Shown here piece after piece: positions 1 to 11,513 of a stretch of DNA of 64,000 nt. A program made the position numbers and the translations under genes. Each line of letters begins with the position of its first letter. Positions within the stretch are counted from its first letter, which is position 1. Under the pieces are notes generated by a model. The model did no database searches. It was not told the origin of the DNA and saw nothing but the letters and a program-made list of their open reading frames with translations. The DNA is from Mytilus trossulus (Eukaryota; Mollusca; Bivalvia; Mytilida; Mytilidae). Location of the stretch: the NCBI RefSeq assembly GCF_036588685.1, contig NC_086374.1:88034059-88098058 (forward strand). Reading direction: 5' to 3'.

Positions 1-375
1 CTTCTTTTTTGTTGAAAAAATTGAACAAAACATTGTTTCAAATTTTGGTCCCTATATAATGCCTATGTTTCTTATAGCAATGGTTTCTAACCTTTACTGG
101 CAATATTCAAACATAAGAAATGTTGGGATAAAAAAGTCAATAAAAGTATTAAATAAATACACAAAGTTTGCATGGTTCAGATTTATATTTTTGTACACAA
201 AAAATATCAACCTTTTAAAACATTGCAAAAAGGAACAAACCCACATTGTTATGAGATCAATGCTATTGGGATACTGTTCATGTGACTTAAACGCACTTGA
301 GTGAAAAATTCTCTCACAAAAAAAAAATACTCATTATAACTTAACAAATACAAATATATATATTGATATTTTCAG
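1..375. other. Intron sequence of the INPP5E-like gene
   Basis: AT-rich sequence up to the acceptor at 374-375. I see no exon, repeat family or conserved motif here; a short ORF at 59-304 has no recognisable similarity. Confidence 0.6.
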
Positions 376-462
376 CCGATGATGGAAAGTTGAAAGATAG
401 AGTTAGTGACTTTCAACGAATAAATTCTACGCTAAAACTTCCAAAGAATCCCACTCAACAAG
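376..462 (+). CDS. INPP5E: INPP5E-like exon (first in window)
   Basis: The exon is preceded by a pyrimidine-rich ttttcag and followed by gtaaat. It starts two bases into a codon and ends with one base. It encodes DDGKLKDRVSDFQRINSTLK and then LPKNPTQQ, which fits the segment after the second catalytic strand where mammalian INPP5E reads DGKVAERLLDY. The upstream exons are outside the window. Confidence 0.88.
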
Positions 463-3400
463 GTAAATACTGTCAAATGTACATGTATACTGGTATTGTC
501 TTTTATTAAGAAATTGATTTAAAGAAATCTGTATCACAATTTGATAAACTTCATGTATGAAAAGTATCAAAATAACTGTTTTTGAAATTAAATATAAACA
601 CATGCATATGATAAAATTAACTAAGAGGCCATGAAATTATGAACTAACAATTTCAAATAAAACCTTTTAGAATCGAATGCATTTTGGGTAATACTTTTTT
701 AAGTATTTTCATTTTAATGTTGTGGTTAAAATAACTCAGTATCTTTCAGACTTTTGAATGAAAAATAATATTGTATCATGTGAAATTTTCTCTGCACATG
801 CCTAGATTTTTACAAGACAAATTTGTGAGTAAACCAGATTTCCATACAAAAAAAAGTAACACACACTGTTCTATTTGACTTCCTCATCCAAATGAAAACC
901 TACCGTTAAATGACATGGTCCATATGTTGATTTATTCATGCACGGCATAAAATTTCATGTGACATAAGGTAGCACTCCACAGTTAGAAAATAAGATTAAA
1001 AATGAGCCCCAAAATGTTTTATCATCTCCTATTCCTGGATTTCTAATACATTAACCTAACTGTTTGTGTTGTACATGTGCATATGTATGTAATCAGTATC
1101 TTCCATAGATTCAATTTTCCAAAGTTAAAAGGGTGAAAATTAATTCCTTTAATGTGTATCCATGGCAACATTCAGCATTTATTTACCATAAAATATTGCA
1201 AAAAGGGGGGTGAACATGTCAAATATCCCCCCAAAATTTGGATCAAACTAGAATTTCAATGCCTTTGAGTGATACCTTTTTAGAAACTGTTTCCTTAAAT
1301 CTTCCTAATGATCAAATAAAAAATGGGTGTCTTTCGCCTCATTTTTTCGTAAAATCCAATCACAAAGTTCGTGCGATAAAAAGTTGGAAAAAAACATTAC
1401 CATTATTGCCGGACCAATGTATGGTATGGACATGCAAATACGGACTGTCATACAGAAAACAGCCTATATTACATACATTACATAACCTTGATGTTCATAT
1501 AAACCCAATACAAAGGCTATTTTAATACTCAGCTATCCAAAAATGAATTCTATTGCACACTAGCTCTCATATTTAAAAAATCCACAGGGGCCAAAATGCG
1601 AAACTACACACCTAACTGTGGAGTGCTACCTAAGTGTGTGTGGAAAATTAAAACGGACACGGTTAAACAGACTTTCTCAGAACTAAAGTATTTAATAAAC
1701 ATACAATAGTAATCAAAGATGATATTCATTTCTATTTTAGGTGATATTTCAGCAAATTTTGACAGTGTGTTTTGGTTAGGTGATTTGAATTTCCGTATTG
1801 ATAAAGGTCGCCGTACAGTAGAAGACATTGTCAAGGCCATTGTTGAACAAGATCATCCTAACTTTGAAGATTTATTACACACGGATGAATTACTTAACTG
1901 CTTACTTCAAGGTAAGAATTTGGGGAAACTAAGTCATTGTGAAAGCTGGATAAAGTCAGCAAAAATTTATGAAATACAATTTACCTCATTCCATGGATTT
2001 CGGTACTCATGAAAATAAATGCATCCTCATTATATGGTATGTTATGATTTATATGTGATAAAATGGCACTACAAATATTTTGGAATATTCTTCAAAAATA
2101 TTTTATGTTAAAGATTTTAATGATATCAATGGGAACCTCAAAAAACATAAAAATATTCAATGTGAATTTTCATATTGCCCTGTTGTAAAATAAAACCCAA
2201 GTCATTAGTTACAGAATATTTTTTGTCGTTTATTAAAAATATTTTTTAAAGATTTTGCTGTTTTAATAAAATTGTAGTGGCAGAGGTGTGATTAGTCACT
2301 GTATTATATTTTTTGAATAAAGTGTTTTATATGGTTTTAAAGGTGTTATTTGTTTGTGTCTTTCAGAAAAAGTGTTTCAAGGATACCAAGAAGGGAGAAT
2401 TAATTTTAAACCTACCTATAAATTTGATTTAGAGACAGATAATTATGATACCTCAGCAAAACTTAGAATTCCTTCATATACAGTAAGTATAAACCCAAGG
2501 TTAACTTCTGGTATGATTAATTAGAAATTATAATCCTCTGGGTACTATAGAAGGTGGAGATACCAGGTTAAAGTTTTGGTTTACCTTGGAAGTTGTTTCC
2601 ACATCAACTTGAAACCTAGTATTTTTGTTCATTACGATGTTAATATATATGCCAAATTCAGGGTTTTGACAAATATCATGGTTCATTGAACATGGGAATA
2701 TGATAACCTGTTTGGCACCTTGAAGTTGTAATCACACCAACTTAAAACTTAGTGCACACATTAATTATTAATTGATCTATCTAATATATATCCCAAATTA
2801 AGATTATAATGTCCAATGAACATATATTTTAGTTTCAAATCGAATTAATCCTTAAAATAATACATCAGCTTTTAACAATAAAATTATTTAGATCATGATA
2901 AAAATATTATGACAAGGGAATTAACTCTATATGAATAGAATCAATAAAAAGATTTGAAAATATTTGCAGAGGCAAGGGAGATAATTACAGTATGATGCAA
3001 AATGGTAACTTATTATGTCTGTTTATTTTGTACACACATTGTTTTCAATATAATAGAATTTTGTGAGACTGTCATGCAAGTGAGATCTTTACTTAGCTAT
3101 AAAACCAGGTTTAATCTTCCTTTTTCTAAATTTATAAGAAAATGCCATTGCCAAGTCAGGAATATGACAGTTGTCATCCATTAGTTTGATATGTTTGAGC
3201 TCTTGTCTTTGCCATTTAATAAGGGACTTTCCATTTTAAATTTTTCTTTGAGTTCTATATTTTAGGGATTTTACTTTTTACATACAAATTGAGTTTTCTA
3301 TATTTTATCGATTATGTGCTAATAATATAGAATGTTTTTTATGATCCACCTACGATAGTAGAGGGGCATTATGTTTTCTGGTCTGTGCCTCCCTTTCGTC

Positions 3401-5011
3401 CATCCATTTGTTCATCCGTGAGTCTGTTCGTCCCGCTTCAGGTTAAAGTTTTTGGTCAAGGTGGTTTTTGATGAAGCTGAAGTCCAATCAACTTGAAACT
3501 TAGTACACTGGTTTTACTTAATTTAACTTAATAAGAAATAAATTCACTGTTTACATTTGATGATTGTAAATAATAATCTGATTCTTTCTTTATCAAGAAC
3601 CGACATGAATTAATTGTTCTTAATATTTTCAGGACAGAGTTTTATTTCATTCTAAGAAAAAGAATGGAATATCATGTACACACTATGATGCAGTAATGAA
3701 TGTAAAGAAATCTGACCACCGTCCAGTGTATGGATTATATGATGTCATACTGAAAGCTGGAAGGGATGGAATACAAATGGCAGCAGGACAGTTTGACAGA
3801 GAAGTTTATGTCGAAGGTATTTAATGTCATCTGAAACTTTATTTCATTTGGGAGTGGATCCTTACTAGTGGCTAGCAAAGATGGTTTAATTCCTATTTCA
3901 CAATTAATAAAAGTTCAGTTTTAAGATTTTTAGGTCTTATAAATTGGAGAAGAATGTTTATGCATTTAATCATACTTAGACATTTTGAAAAATATAATTT
4001 ACAAGATCTTTAACGGCAAAAAGGAAAATTATTTTTTTCTCCTGTCTATTTTAAAACCATATATATAGAATAACCATACATTGTCTCGAAATATCAATGT
4101 TATTTGTACCAGGCTTAGAAACAGGTAGAAAGCCAGGCTGTGCTGAGCATTTCTACCTGTTTCGAGCCGAGTACAAATAACCGATTGATATTTTGTGACA
4201 ATGTATGGTTATACTTTATATACTGCAACTCTTATAAGTGTTCTAAATGAAGTTTTTAGGGTAAAAATCATCATTTTTTTATTTGGTGCGAACGACGTAA
4301 AATTTCCGTGAACCTGTATGTTTTATTGACGTCATAAATAAAACTCTGCGGAAACCCATTGTCAATGTCATAAACAAGGTGATATACGGTCATGGACTGT
4401 ATATGACATATAAATATACAGTCAATGCAATTTGAATGCTCAAATAGCACAGCTGCAGTATATACAAATTTATTGTGTTGACCATTTTGAAAACATGATA
4501 TGCATATAAAAATTGAACAATGGAATTATAGATTATTGTTGATCATCTCAAAGAGATTGCTTTTCTCACTTGAGTCTGTACAGTGAAAGCAAGAAAAGCA
4601 ATCAAGTTGAGATGACCAATTATAATCTGTTTATCGCTATTTTACCTATGACAACTTTGTCAATATCATGTCAATTTCATTAGCAACACCACATGCATCC
4701 TTAGTTTCTAGCGATAATTTTCCATCTCAAGTAGAATGATATGAAAAATTATCACAAAAAAGATCAAAGGAAAAAGGCACAAAAAAAGCTAATTATACTT
4801 ATTGAAAAATATTGATTACACCAAAGTCAATTTATATGTTCAAAGATATTCATTAATAATTATAATAATTCTTAATCTTAGAAATCCAAATTTGTCTTAC
4901 AAGATATTGACTTTAAAACTGCATATTTCAGCTGCCAAGAGAAGGAGCTTCATACCTGAGGAGACAACAAAGAAAGACCAGAAATCTAGCGGAGTCTGTT
5001 CTGTACAGTGA
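376..5011 (+). CDS. INPP5E: INPP5E-type inositol polyphosphate 5-phosphatase, C-terminal part (five spliced exons; 5' end outside window)
   Basis: The spliced exons are 376-462, 1741-1911, 2367-2482, 3633-3816 and 4932-5011. Their phases agree and together they give about 211 C-terminal residues. Seen: the 5-phosphatase blocks FWLGDLNFR, IPSYTDRVLF and SDHRPVYGLY, followed by a C-terminal CSVQ. The PSYTDR form and a terminal CaaX box are typical of INPP5E rather than of synaptojanin, OCRL or SHIP. Known: INPP5E removes the 5-phosphate from PI(4,5)P2 and PI(3,4,5)P3, and farnesylation helps target it to the primary cilium. Human INPP5E has about 644 residues, so roughly two thirds of the protein (N-terminus and the first catalytic half) lies left of the window. 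No frameshift or stop interrupts the exons. The introns hold several mobile elements. The family assignment is firm; strict orthology rests on memory. Confidence 0.93.
968..1630. mobile_element. PIF/Harbinger-like non-autonomous DNA element in an INPP5E intron
   Basis: The ends are near-perfect inverted repeats: GGTAGCACTCCACAGTTAG at 968-986 and its complement ending at 1630. They are flanked on both sides by TAA (965-967 and 1631-1633). A 3-bp TAA duplication and ends starting with GG are the usual PIF/Harbinger signature. The 663-bp interior has no transposase; a 95-codon ORF at 1238-1525 shows no motif I recognise. It lies wholly inside an intron, so it should not alter the protein. Confidence 0.72.
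1741..1911 (+). CDS. INPP5E: INPP5E-like exon with the GDLNFR catalytic block
   Basis: The acceptor is tctattttag and the donor is gtaaga. The 171-nt exon encodes DSVFWLGDLNFRIDKGRRTV and runs to DELLNCLLQ. WxGDxNxR is the catalytic signature of the inositol 5-phosphatase fold; the Asp and Asn of this motif lie in the active site of family members. The phase matches both neighbours (1 base in, 1 base out). Confidence 0.93.
2367..2482 (+). CDS. INPP5E: INPP5E-like exon ending in IPSYT
   Basis: The acceptor is tgtctttcag and the donor gtaagt. The exon encodes EKVFQGYQEGRINFKPTYKF, then DLETDNYDTSAKLRIPSYT. F-x-P-T-Y-K-(F/Y) and the start of PSYTDR are conserved substrate-binding blocks of the family. 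The exon ends on a codon boundary, so PSYT and DRVLF are joined by splicing. Confidence 0.93.
2530..2840. repeat. Dispersed mussel-type repeat, family A copy (intronic)
   Basis: Carries the modules GGTTAAAGTTTTGG, CAACTTGAAACCTAGTA and GGTTCATTGAACATGGGA, which recur at 3340-3530, 53345-53450 and 59826-60235. The copy is diverged and two unit-like halves are visible. No coding capacity. Confidence 0.6.
3180..3300. repeat. Fragment of a dispersed mussel-type repeat (intronic)
   Basis: The run from TTAGTTTGATATGTTTGAGC through AATAAGGGACTTTCCATTTT matches, from memory, the end of a repeat very common in mussel genomic DNA. It is short and diverged, and its boundaries are approximate. Confidence 0.4.
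3340..3530. repeat. Dispersed mussel-type repeat, family A copy (intronic)
   Basis: Starts near CCACCTACGATAGTAGAGGG, passes a TCCGTGAGTCTGTTCGTC-type stretch and contains GGTTAAAGTTTTTGGTCAAG and CAACTTGAAACTTAGTACAC. The same order of modules is seen in the tandem copies at 59826-60235. Confidence 0.65.
3633..3816 (+). CDS. INPP5E: INPP5E-like exon with DRVLF and SDHRPVYGLY
   Basis: The acceptor is atattttcag and the donor gtattt (weak but canonical GT). The exon encodes DRVLFHSKKKNG, then KKSDHRPVYGLYDVILKAGR and AAGQFDREVYVE. The SDHRPV block carries the catalytic histidine region at the end of the phosphatase domain. It starts at codon position 1 and ends with one extra base. Confidence 0.93.
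4070..4212. mobile_element. Foldback (palindromic) element in an INPP5E intron
   Basis: The left arm begins AATAACCATACATTGTC and contains TTATTTGTAC and AACAGGTAGAAA; the right arm contains TTTCTACCTGTT, GTACAAATAA and ends GACAATGTATGGTTAT. The two arms pair over nearly their full length around a short centre near 4140. This is the form of a foldback transposon or long hairpin. There is no ORF and I could not define a target duplication. Confidence 0.6.
4530..4628. mobile_element. Short foldback element, same family as 48697-48758
   Basis: The left arm AGATTATTGTTGATCATCTC and the right arm GAGATGACCAATTATAATCT are inverted copies, with inner arms GATTGCTTTTCT and AGAAAAGCAATC. A related hairpin at 48697-48758 shares the arms and the flanking AATAGC-ATAAACAGATTAT, in the opposite orientation, which argues for a mobile family. 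Confidence 0.6.
4932..5011 (+). CDS. INPP5E: INPP5E-like terminal coding exon with CaaX motif
   Basis: The acceptor is atatttcag. The exon completes a GCT codon and encodes AAKRRSFIPEETTKKDQKSS followed by GVCSVQ and a TGA stop at 5009-5011. Cys-Ser-Val-Gln at the very end is a CaaX box; Gln in the last position favours farnesylation over geranylgeranylation. The basic KRRS stretch just before resembles the linker in vertebrate INPP5E. Confidence 0.9.
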
Positions 5012-7220
5012 TACAAAAGTGCTAAAATATACCTAGACTGTTAGTTCTGGTGAGATCAGGGCTCAACAGAATATCAAATACCACTCAATAATGGACAGAT
5101 TGGAAGAATTGCTATGAAATATCTGGCTGTGACTAGACAAGACAAAGGAAGATTTAGATTAAACAATTTTATCTATGAACATTTTATAGAAAACTGTTTT
5201 TAGTTAGTTTCACAGCTTTATCTGCAATGATGCTAATACTCAAGCTCATCATTTATGTAAACAGCAAGCAGTTTGAACTGGAACTAGTATAATAGTCCCA
5301 GGTTTGTAACAAAATAGGACATGAAACCCTTTTAAAGACGCCATGTGAACAATGCTTTTAATGACAGTTTTATTAGTTATTAAAATGCTGGTAGTTTAAC
5401 ACCGACATCGAATATTTATTTTATGTGTTATTTGTGTAATTTTTAACTGTTTTAATATTAACCTTATCTTAAAGAAAATAATGGCTATGTCAACAATGTT
5501 CATGTAAACCAAATTCTATATCATCATTTGTTCAAATTTGTTATTATCATTAATTCAGTGTCCAGAATTTTTTTTTCATGTTGTATACTGCAATTATGGT
5601 ATCGATCTGTCTGTATCTCAATCCATTCTCTTGTCTGTTTATCTGTAAATTTGGTTAAACATTAATGATTATTTTTTTATTTTTTGAAATAAAACAGTCC
5701 CTCTTGTGTGTAGTCTCATAGACATGTTTTTACAAACTGTCTAGTCTACAAGTTTTGTTTTTTTTTTCATTTTAAAAAAAATTTGACTTGTTTATTTTTG
5801 AACAATTGTATTTTGGTATATTCACGGTCTTGACACCACTTGAATGTCTTATCATGCATGAACATTAGATGATTAGAAATATAAGTCACAATTTTAAAAA
5901 CCATCTAAGCTTTAAAAAGTAATTAATAATTATATAATATTATCATTGAACAAAAACATTGTATCTTAATGTTAATGATACTGTCTCAGGAAATAAGACA
6001 ACTAAGTTTGTGTTCTTCATACTATGCTGTGTAAACATGTGCATGATATGTATTGCTGTAATTTTTATTCAGTATCTGCTTCCATTTGTATACAACTTAA
6101 TTAACATTCCATTGTTTATCAGTGCTGTTTATCAAGTACAACTTCATAAAAGATTCACCCAAATTTTGTGGTAAAACATTTATTTTATGGAGAGAAAAAC
6201 ATTAAGGGTTATATCTTGCATGGAGTTTTATCTTGTTATTAGTATGTGGTAGAATAGTAGTTTCATAAATTAATTTATATATTTGTGTTCATGATATGTA
6301 GATCTGCTGGTGAAATGTTTCTATTTCTATAAATATTAATTCAGAAGTGGTATTACATAATGTAAATCTGTTACAGATTCACTGATTGGTCAGTTGCATT
6401 ATTGTAATCTGTTATAAACTCTTTGATTGGTTCAGGCATCATTTATTTACAAAAACACTGAGACTTCACAACTTTTATGAAGCTGAATTCTGAATTATTC
6501 CATTTAAAATAAACAGAGATTATACAGCTGATATTTTATTTTATCAGAAAAAAATAATTGTTCGAAGCCTATGAAAAGAGAAAAGTAACTTGTCTAAAAC
6601 TATATATATCCGTCCTGTAATGATGAAAACTTTTTTTCTCAAATCAAAAAAATTGGTCTCTATATATGAATCTATAATATTTTAACTTAATTTAATATTA
6701 GTTCTTTTTATGATTAATATATTTATTTTCTATTTATTTATTTATCTTTATTGAGGGGAAACAAACAACACATTAAAACGTAATTTGTATAATTTTTTGT
6801 TATGAATATTTGAGTTCACCTGATCATGTTCTAGTCGATATGTCACCATTATTGGATAGATACGTTACATAAAATAAATAATACAAATGTTTTGATTTTT
6901 GGTGGTCTGTCCTTTAAATCTGTTTTGAAATTAAGAGAGGAAAATTTTAATTTCCATTCACCTGTAATGTAAGAGTGAAACATTTTTTTTTTCAATTTTA
7001 AAAACTTTTTTAAAATTCCAAATGTATGAGTAGAGTTTTATGATAATATTTTACAGTGTTGTGTTAGTAGATGAATGTATGATAGTATTGAAAGAGGCAG
7101 CAAAGGAATATTGCATTTATCTTACATTCTTCATGTATATCATAAGCTTACATTAAAGTCACATAAAAGGAACAAATTAGTTGTTTTCAATCTTATAAAG
7201 TTTACAAGATAGGACAATTA
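5012..7220 (+). other. INPP5E-like 3' untranslated region and AT-rich intergenic DNA
   Basis: No exon, tRNA or clear repeat is visible. The 3' UTR starts at 5012 and its end is unknown. The first strong poly(A) signal candidate is AATAAA at 5688-5693; others follow in the AT-rich DNA. A 71-codon ORF at 5959-6174 has no recognisable domain and looks like chance. Confidence 0.5.
5688..5693 (+). terminator. Candidate poly(A) signal AATAAA of the INPP5E-like gene
   Basis: Canonical AATAAA about 680 nt after the TGA stop. In such AT-rich DNA the hexamer is frequent, so this is only a candidate. Confidence 0.3.
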
Positions 7221-7221
7221 T

Positions 7222-7433
7222 ATACTGTAAATTCAGAAATTAATACAAGGTTTTTATTATTGTGAAAAATGCGACTGAGTTGTAGAAGCAATAATTTAAA
7301 CTCGCATTTTGAAATATTTTATATGAATTTAACAGGATTTTTCTCAAAATCATAAAAATTAAAATCGCATTTCAGTCTAAAATGACAAAATCGCAATAAT
7401 AAATGCACGCATCAATTTCTGAATTTACAGTAT
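7222..7433. mobile_element. MITE with CTGTAAATTCAGAAATT inverted ends
   Basis: The left end CTGTAAATTCAGAAATTAAT (from about 7225) and the right end ATCAATTTCTGAATTTACAG (7411-7430) are inverted copies. TA lies on both sides, as expected for Tc1/mariner-type insertion. The interior carries inverted GCGA and TCGC modules and no ORF. From memory this is a widespread bivalve MITE type. Confidence 0.7.
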
Positions 7434-7639
7434 GTTCATTGTTTAAAGCAGAGTACCCAAGAACAAGTACTTGTTTTGTATTTTATAACTGTTGAAAAGC
7501 TAAAGAAGTGTGCACAGGAATAAGACAGCCACACAATAACAAAATAACTTAAAAGACATCTAAAGGATTATTTACATTCTAGAACTGTAGAGGGTAATAT
7601 CTACAAAAGGTAAAACTTTTAATCCTCCTGTATTTTTTT

Positions 7640-8040
7640 TATAACAAGCATTCTGTTAGTATTGCATGGCAATACATAGACCCCTACGAATTAAAAACTC
7701 ATTCTATTTGAACAAAATTCTAACTTGATCTATAATTTGTTATGGTATAAACTATATTACAAATATCAAATCAAAATATTCAAGCATGACAAAAAAAGTG
7801 TTGAAAACTGATATTTGAGTGAATTTTCTTATTCCAAGGACCATAACTCTGCACAAAATCATCAGACCAGAACAAAATTCCAAATGAATCTGCAACTTGT
7901 CATGATGAAACACTATACCAAATATCAAATCAAGATCTTCAAGCACAAAGAAAAAAAGTGTGCAAAACTGATTTGCAGAACTGAAGGACAGACAGACAGA
8001 CAGAGTGCAAACCTAAAGTCCTCTCGTCTTAGTCCGTAGG
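7640..8040. repeat. Two-copy dispersed repeat with GGACCATAACTCTGCAC core
   Basis: Two diverged units about 165-170 bp apart share CAAATATCAAATCAA, TTCAAGCA, AAAAAGTGT and AAAACTGAT (copy one near 7720-7820, copy two near 7890-7980). The middle holds a GGACCATAACTCTGCAC block and the end a GACAGACAGACAGA run. I recall this as a very common bivalve repeat; the related type at 30940-31175 is in the same class. Confidence 0.55.
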
Positions 8041-8189
8041 AAATTAATAAGCAGATATGCTTTACCTTTTATGTACATCCATTAAATTATAATAAAATTT
8101 AAGATGAAATGTATCAAGAGTGCACATGCTAAAATGTCATGCCTTCTTTAATAATCTTTGATATTATGTTGATAGTTCTTTATATATAA

Positions 8190-9110
8190 AGCTTTATTAA
8201 AACTGTCACATAAACTTATTAAACATAAACCAAGAAAACTAAACATTGACCAATGAACTATGAAAATGAGGTCAAGGTCATATGACCCATGCCAGGCTGA
8301 CATGTACAGTTAACAATTCTTACATACAACAAATATAATAGTTGGCCTATTGCTTATTATATATAATTTAAGAAAAACAGACCAAAACACTTAAACCTAA
8401 CACTGAGCAATAAACCATGAAAATGAGGTCAACAACAAATAAAACCTGCACGACTGACATACATATCATAAAACATTTTCATGCACCAAATATAGTTGAC
8501 CTATTGCATACAGTATTAGAAAAAAAGACCAAAACTCAAAAATTTAACTTTGACCACTGAACCATGAAAATTAGATCCGGGTCAGATCACACATGCCAGC
8601 TAGACATGTACACCTTACAATCATTCTATACACCAAATATAGTAGACTTATTGCACACAGTATAAGAAAAACAGACCAAAACACAAAAAATCTTAACTAT
8701 AACCACCTAAACCACCTAAAAATGAAAGTCAGATGACACCTGCCAGTTGGACATGTAAACCTTACAGTGCTTCCATACACTGAATATACTAGACCTATTG
8801 CTTATAGTATCCAAGATATGGACTTGACCATCAAAACTTAACCTTGTTCTCTTATCCATGAAATGAGGTCGAGGTCAAGTGAAAACTGTCTGATGGACAT
8901 GAGGACCTTGCAAGGTACGCACATATCAAATATACTTATCCTATAACTTATAATAAGAGAGAATTTAACATTATAAAAAATCTTAACTTTTTAAAGTAGT
9001 CACTGAACCATGAAAATGAGGTCAAGGACATGTGACCGACTGAAACTTTGCAGTATGAGGCATCTATATACAAAGTATGAAACATCCAGGTCTTCCACCT
9101 TCTATAATAT
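8190..9110. repeat. Degenerate tandem array, about 150-bp unit, six copies, with AGGTCA half-sites
   Basis: The unit begins near AACCATGAAAATGAGGTCA and continues with GACATGTACA, CACCAAATATAGTAGAC-like and TATTGC modules. Unit starts are seen near 8259, 8413, 8561, 8710, 8853 and 9007, so the period is about 150 bp. The copies are strongly diverged. Several units keep AGGTCA or TCAAGGTCA, the half-site bound by nuclear receptors in animals; whether this has function is unknown. Confidence 0.7.
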
Positions 9111-11513
9111 TAAGCATTAAGATGTTAGCCAACGCTGCCACCAGATCACTATCCCTATGTCCAGCTTTCTGCGACAAAAGTCACAGGCTCGACAAAAAAT
9201 CTTAAACTGGTAATTATGTGAAGACCTTCAGTTTTGGAGCCATACATATGAAATAAATTTCAGGAAACAGCTAGTCATGCAAATAATGGACAACTAATAA
9301 TTCAAAAATTGTCAATGTCAAATAGAAGGGCAAAAATTCTTCCAGATATGAGGCATATCTGATAATAGTCTGAACTCTTCATGTTAGCTTGTAATTAAGT
9401 TAGTTTCAGATAACCATTCCTGGTAAGCCCCCCCACCTCCTGAGTCGTGATCTATTGACCTTAAAACTTTTGCATAGTTTTTTATGTTAAAGTTTGTTTA
9501 GTTCAGTTTTAAGATTGACCACAAGTATTTGGGATGTTGCTGTAAAAGCATTTGCATGTCACAATGTAAATGAGATTATAATTATTAGTTCATTGATATG
9601 GAAACTTTTGCAAACTAAACATGTGTAAGTTTGTGACTAGGTCAGTTTAAGGGGAACTACTTATGACCACTCAATGGTAAAATCAAAGGTCTGCAGTATA
9701 TGAAATATGAGTTCGAAATTGCAAATATTAGCTGGAATAGATGAAAAACTTCCATATTAAACGATTTAATACAGCTAAAATTACTGTAGAAATATCCTGT
9801 CAGAGTATATTGTAGAAGTAGATTTTGATTTTGATTTGTGATTGAAGGATTTGTGATCCACAGCCCACCAGGTCTTTTTGTGATCCACAGACCACCATAT
9901 CTTTGACCTCTATGATATATGAATGTGTGTTGCATAAATCTAGGTTTATCTTGCCACATTAGTTGTGCATGTTTAAAGACTGCCGCATAGTTTCTTTCAG
10001 AAATAATTTTTTGCCCTTTATCTTTGTAATGTAAATTCGTAAATGTGATTTTTATACCACTTGCTCATGAAATTAACTTTATATAGTGGTTGGAGCGTCT
10101 GTCTCTTAGATATCCTGTCACACTTTTGGATTTGACATGGACTTGGTAATTTCGGCACACAACACTGATATTTTTTTTAATCTTAATTATTTTTCAGCCT
10201 TCTCCGAGAAAATCACTTTACCAGTACTTTTATGTTAGGCATCATTATATGAGCTTTGTTGCAGATATTCTTGTTTTTTCATACATTTATACTGATGATT
10301 TTTATAATTCCTTTGATGTACAAATGTAGTTATTTTTCTGTTTGTGTACTTTCAATGTGGGTGCAGCACATTAAAAAACATAATTTATACCATACTTTGG
10401 AGGTCAGTGGACTTGTGTTATGGCCGTTTTGTCTATTGACAATATTTCTGTATATTGAATTAAAAGTTAATTAACAGTAACCTGTATACATATGTTCCAA
10501 GTGGGTGAATTTGATGTCAGTATTATTCTAATGAAATTTATTCTTTTTGAGTATTAAATAATTAATACGCTTTATATCCTTTTTTGATGGAGGAAGTCGA
10601 GACTACAAAGAGAGACCTATCAAACTCTGGCAAAAAAAATGACAATCTTAGTTAATTAAAATTGGAGTCAATAGCACCTGCCAAATTTCTGTTTTTCAAG
10701 GTTGACAAGAATTATGCCAAAGTCAAAGAACAAAAACAGATTTGTGATGAACAAAAGTTTTATTTCATGTGTTTGTGTTATATCTGTAAAACAGTTTTAA
10801 CATATATATCTGTAATTTGAACAAGTGTACATAGTTTATTTTATATATTTTTTTTCTCCTACAAACTTGATAAAGACTTAATATAAATATATAAATTTAG
10901 AAATATAAAGTGAAAAAGTTCAAATCAATGAGACAAAATTCTATCAAATTGAAAAAATGCCAAAAAAAAAAAAAGACCTATAAGAAAGATATAAGAATCC
11001 TTCATGTTTAATAAATATATAAAATTAACATTCCAGATGTGAAAAACTTAAAATGTTTTTTGTGCAGATCATCTATATATCATGTATTACTATTTTTGCT
11101 TTAGTTGAATTCCATTCCAAGCAAGCTCTTTGGTTATATATCTAAATCTCATAAGGCTCAATTTATTTTAAGGAACTTTCTGGGTAAAAATAGAAGAATA
11201 AATGCTTACACTACCTGAGAATATTGTAGACCTTTCTATTTTCAATTGCAAAAGTTTAATTTTCTTTAAAACTGTTAAGTCTTTTTTACAGTCAAGTTAT
11301 TCAAGAATAGCAATACATGTACATAAACAAATTGCCATAATTGATTGAAAGACAAAAAATAAACAAGTAGAAATGGTTTTTGGTTTATACAGTAAAGTGA
11401 AAAATGTTACATAATTTTGCTATCTCATGACATTAAAAGCTCTAATAAATGTTTAATACAAATGAAACAAAACTTTTGTGTAACATGCAGATCTAAACAA
11501 CAGTTAAAACATT

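Noticed and set aside
9657..9959. 100-codon minus-strand ORF with repeated GGLWITK/N
   Set aside because: The repeated residues come from a doubled TTGTGATCCACAG block; no other support.
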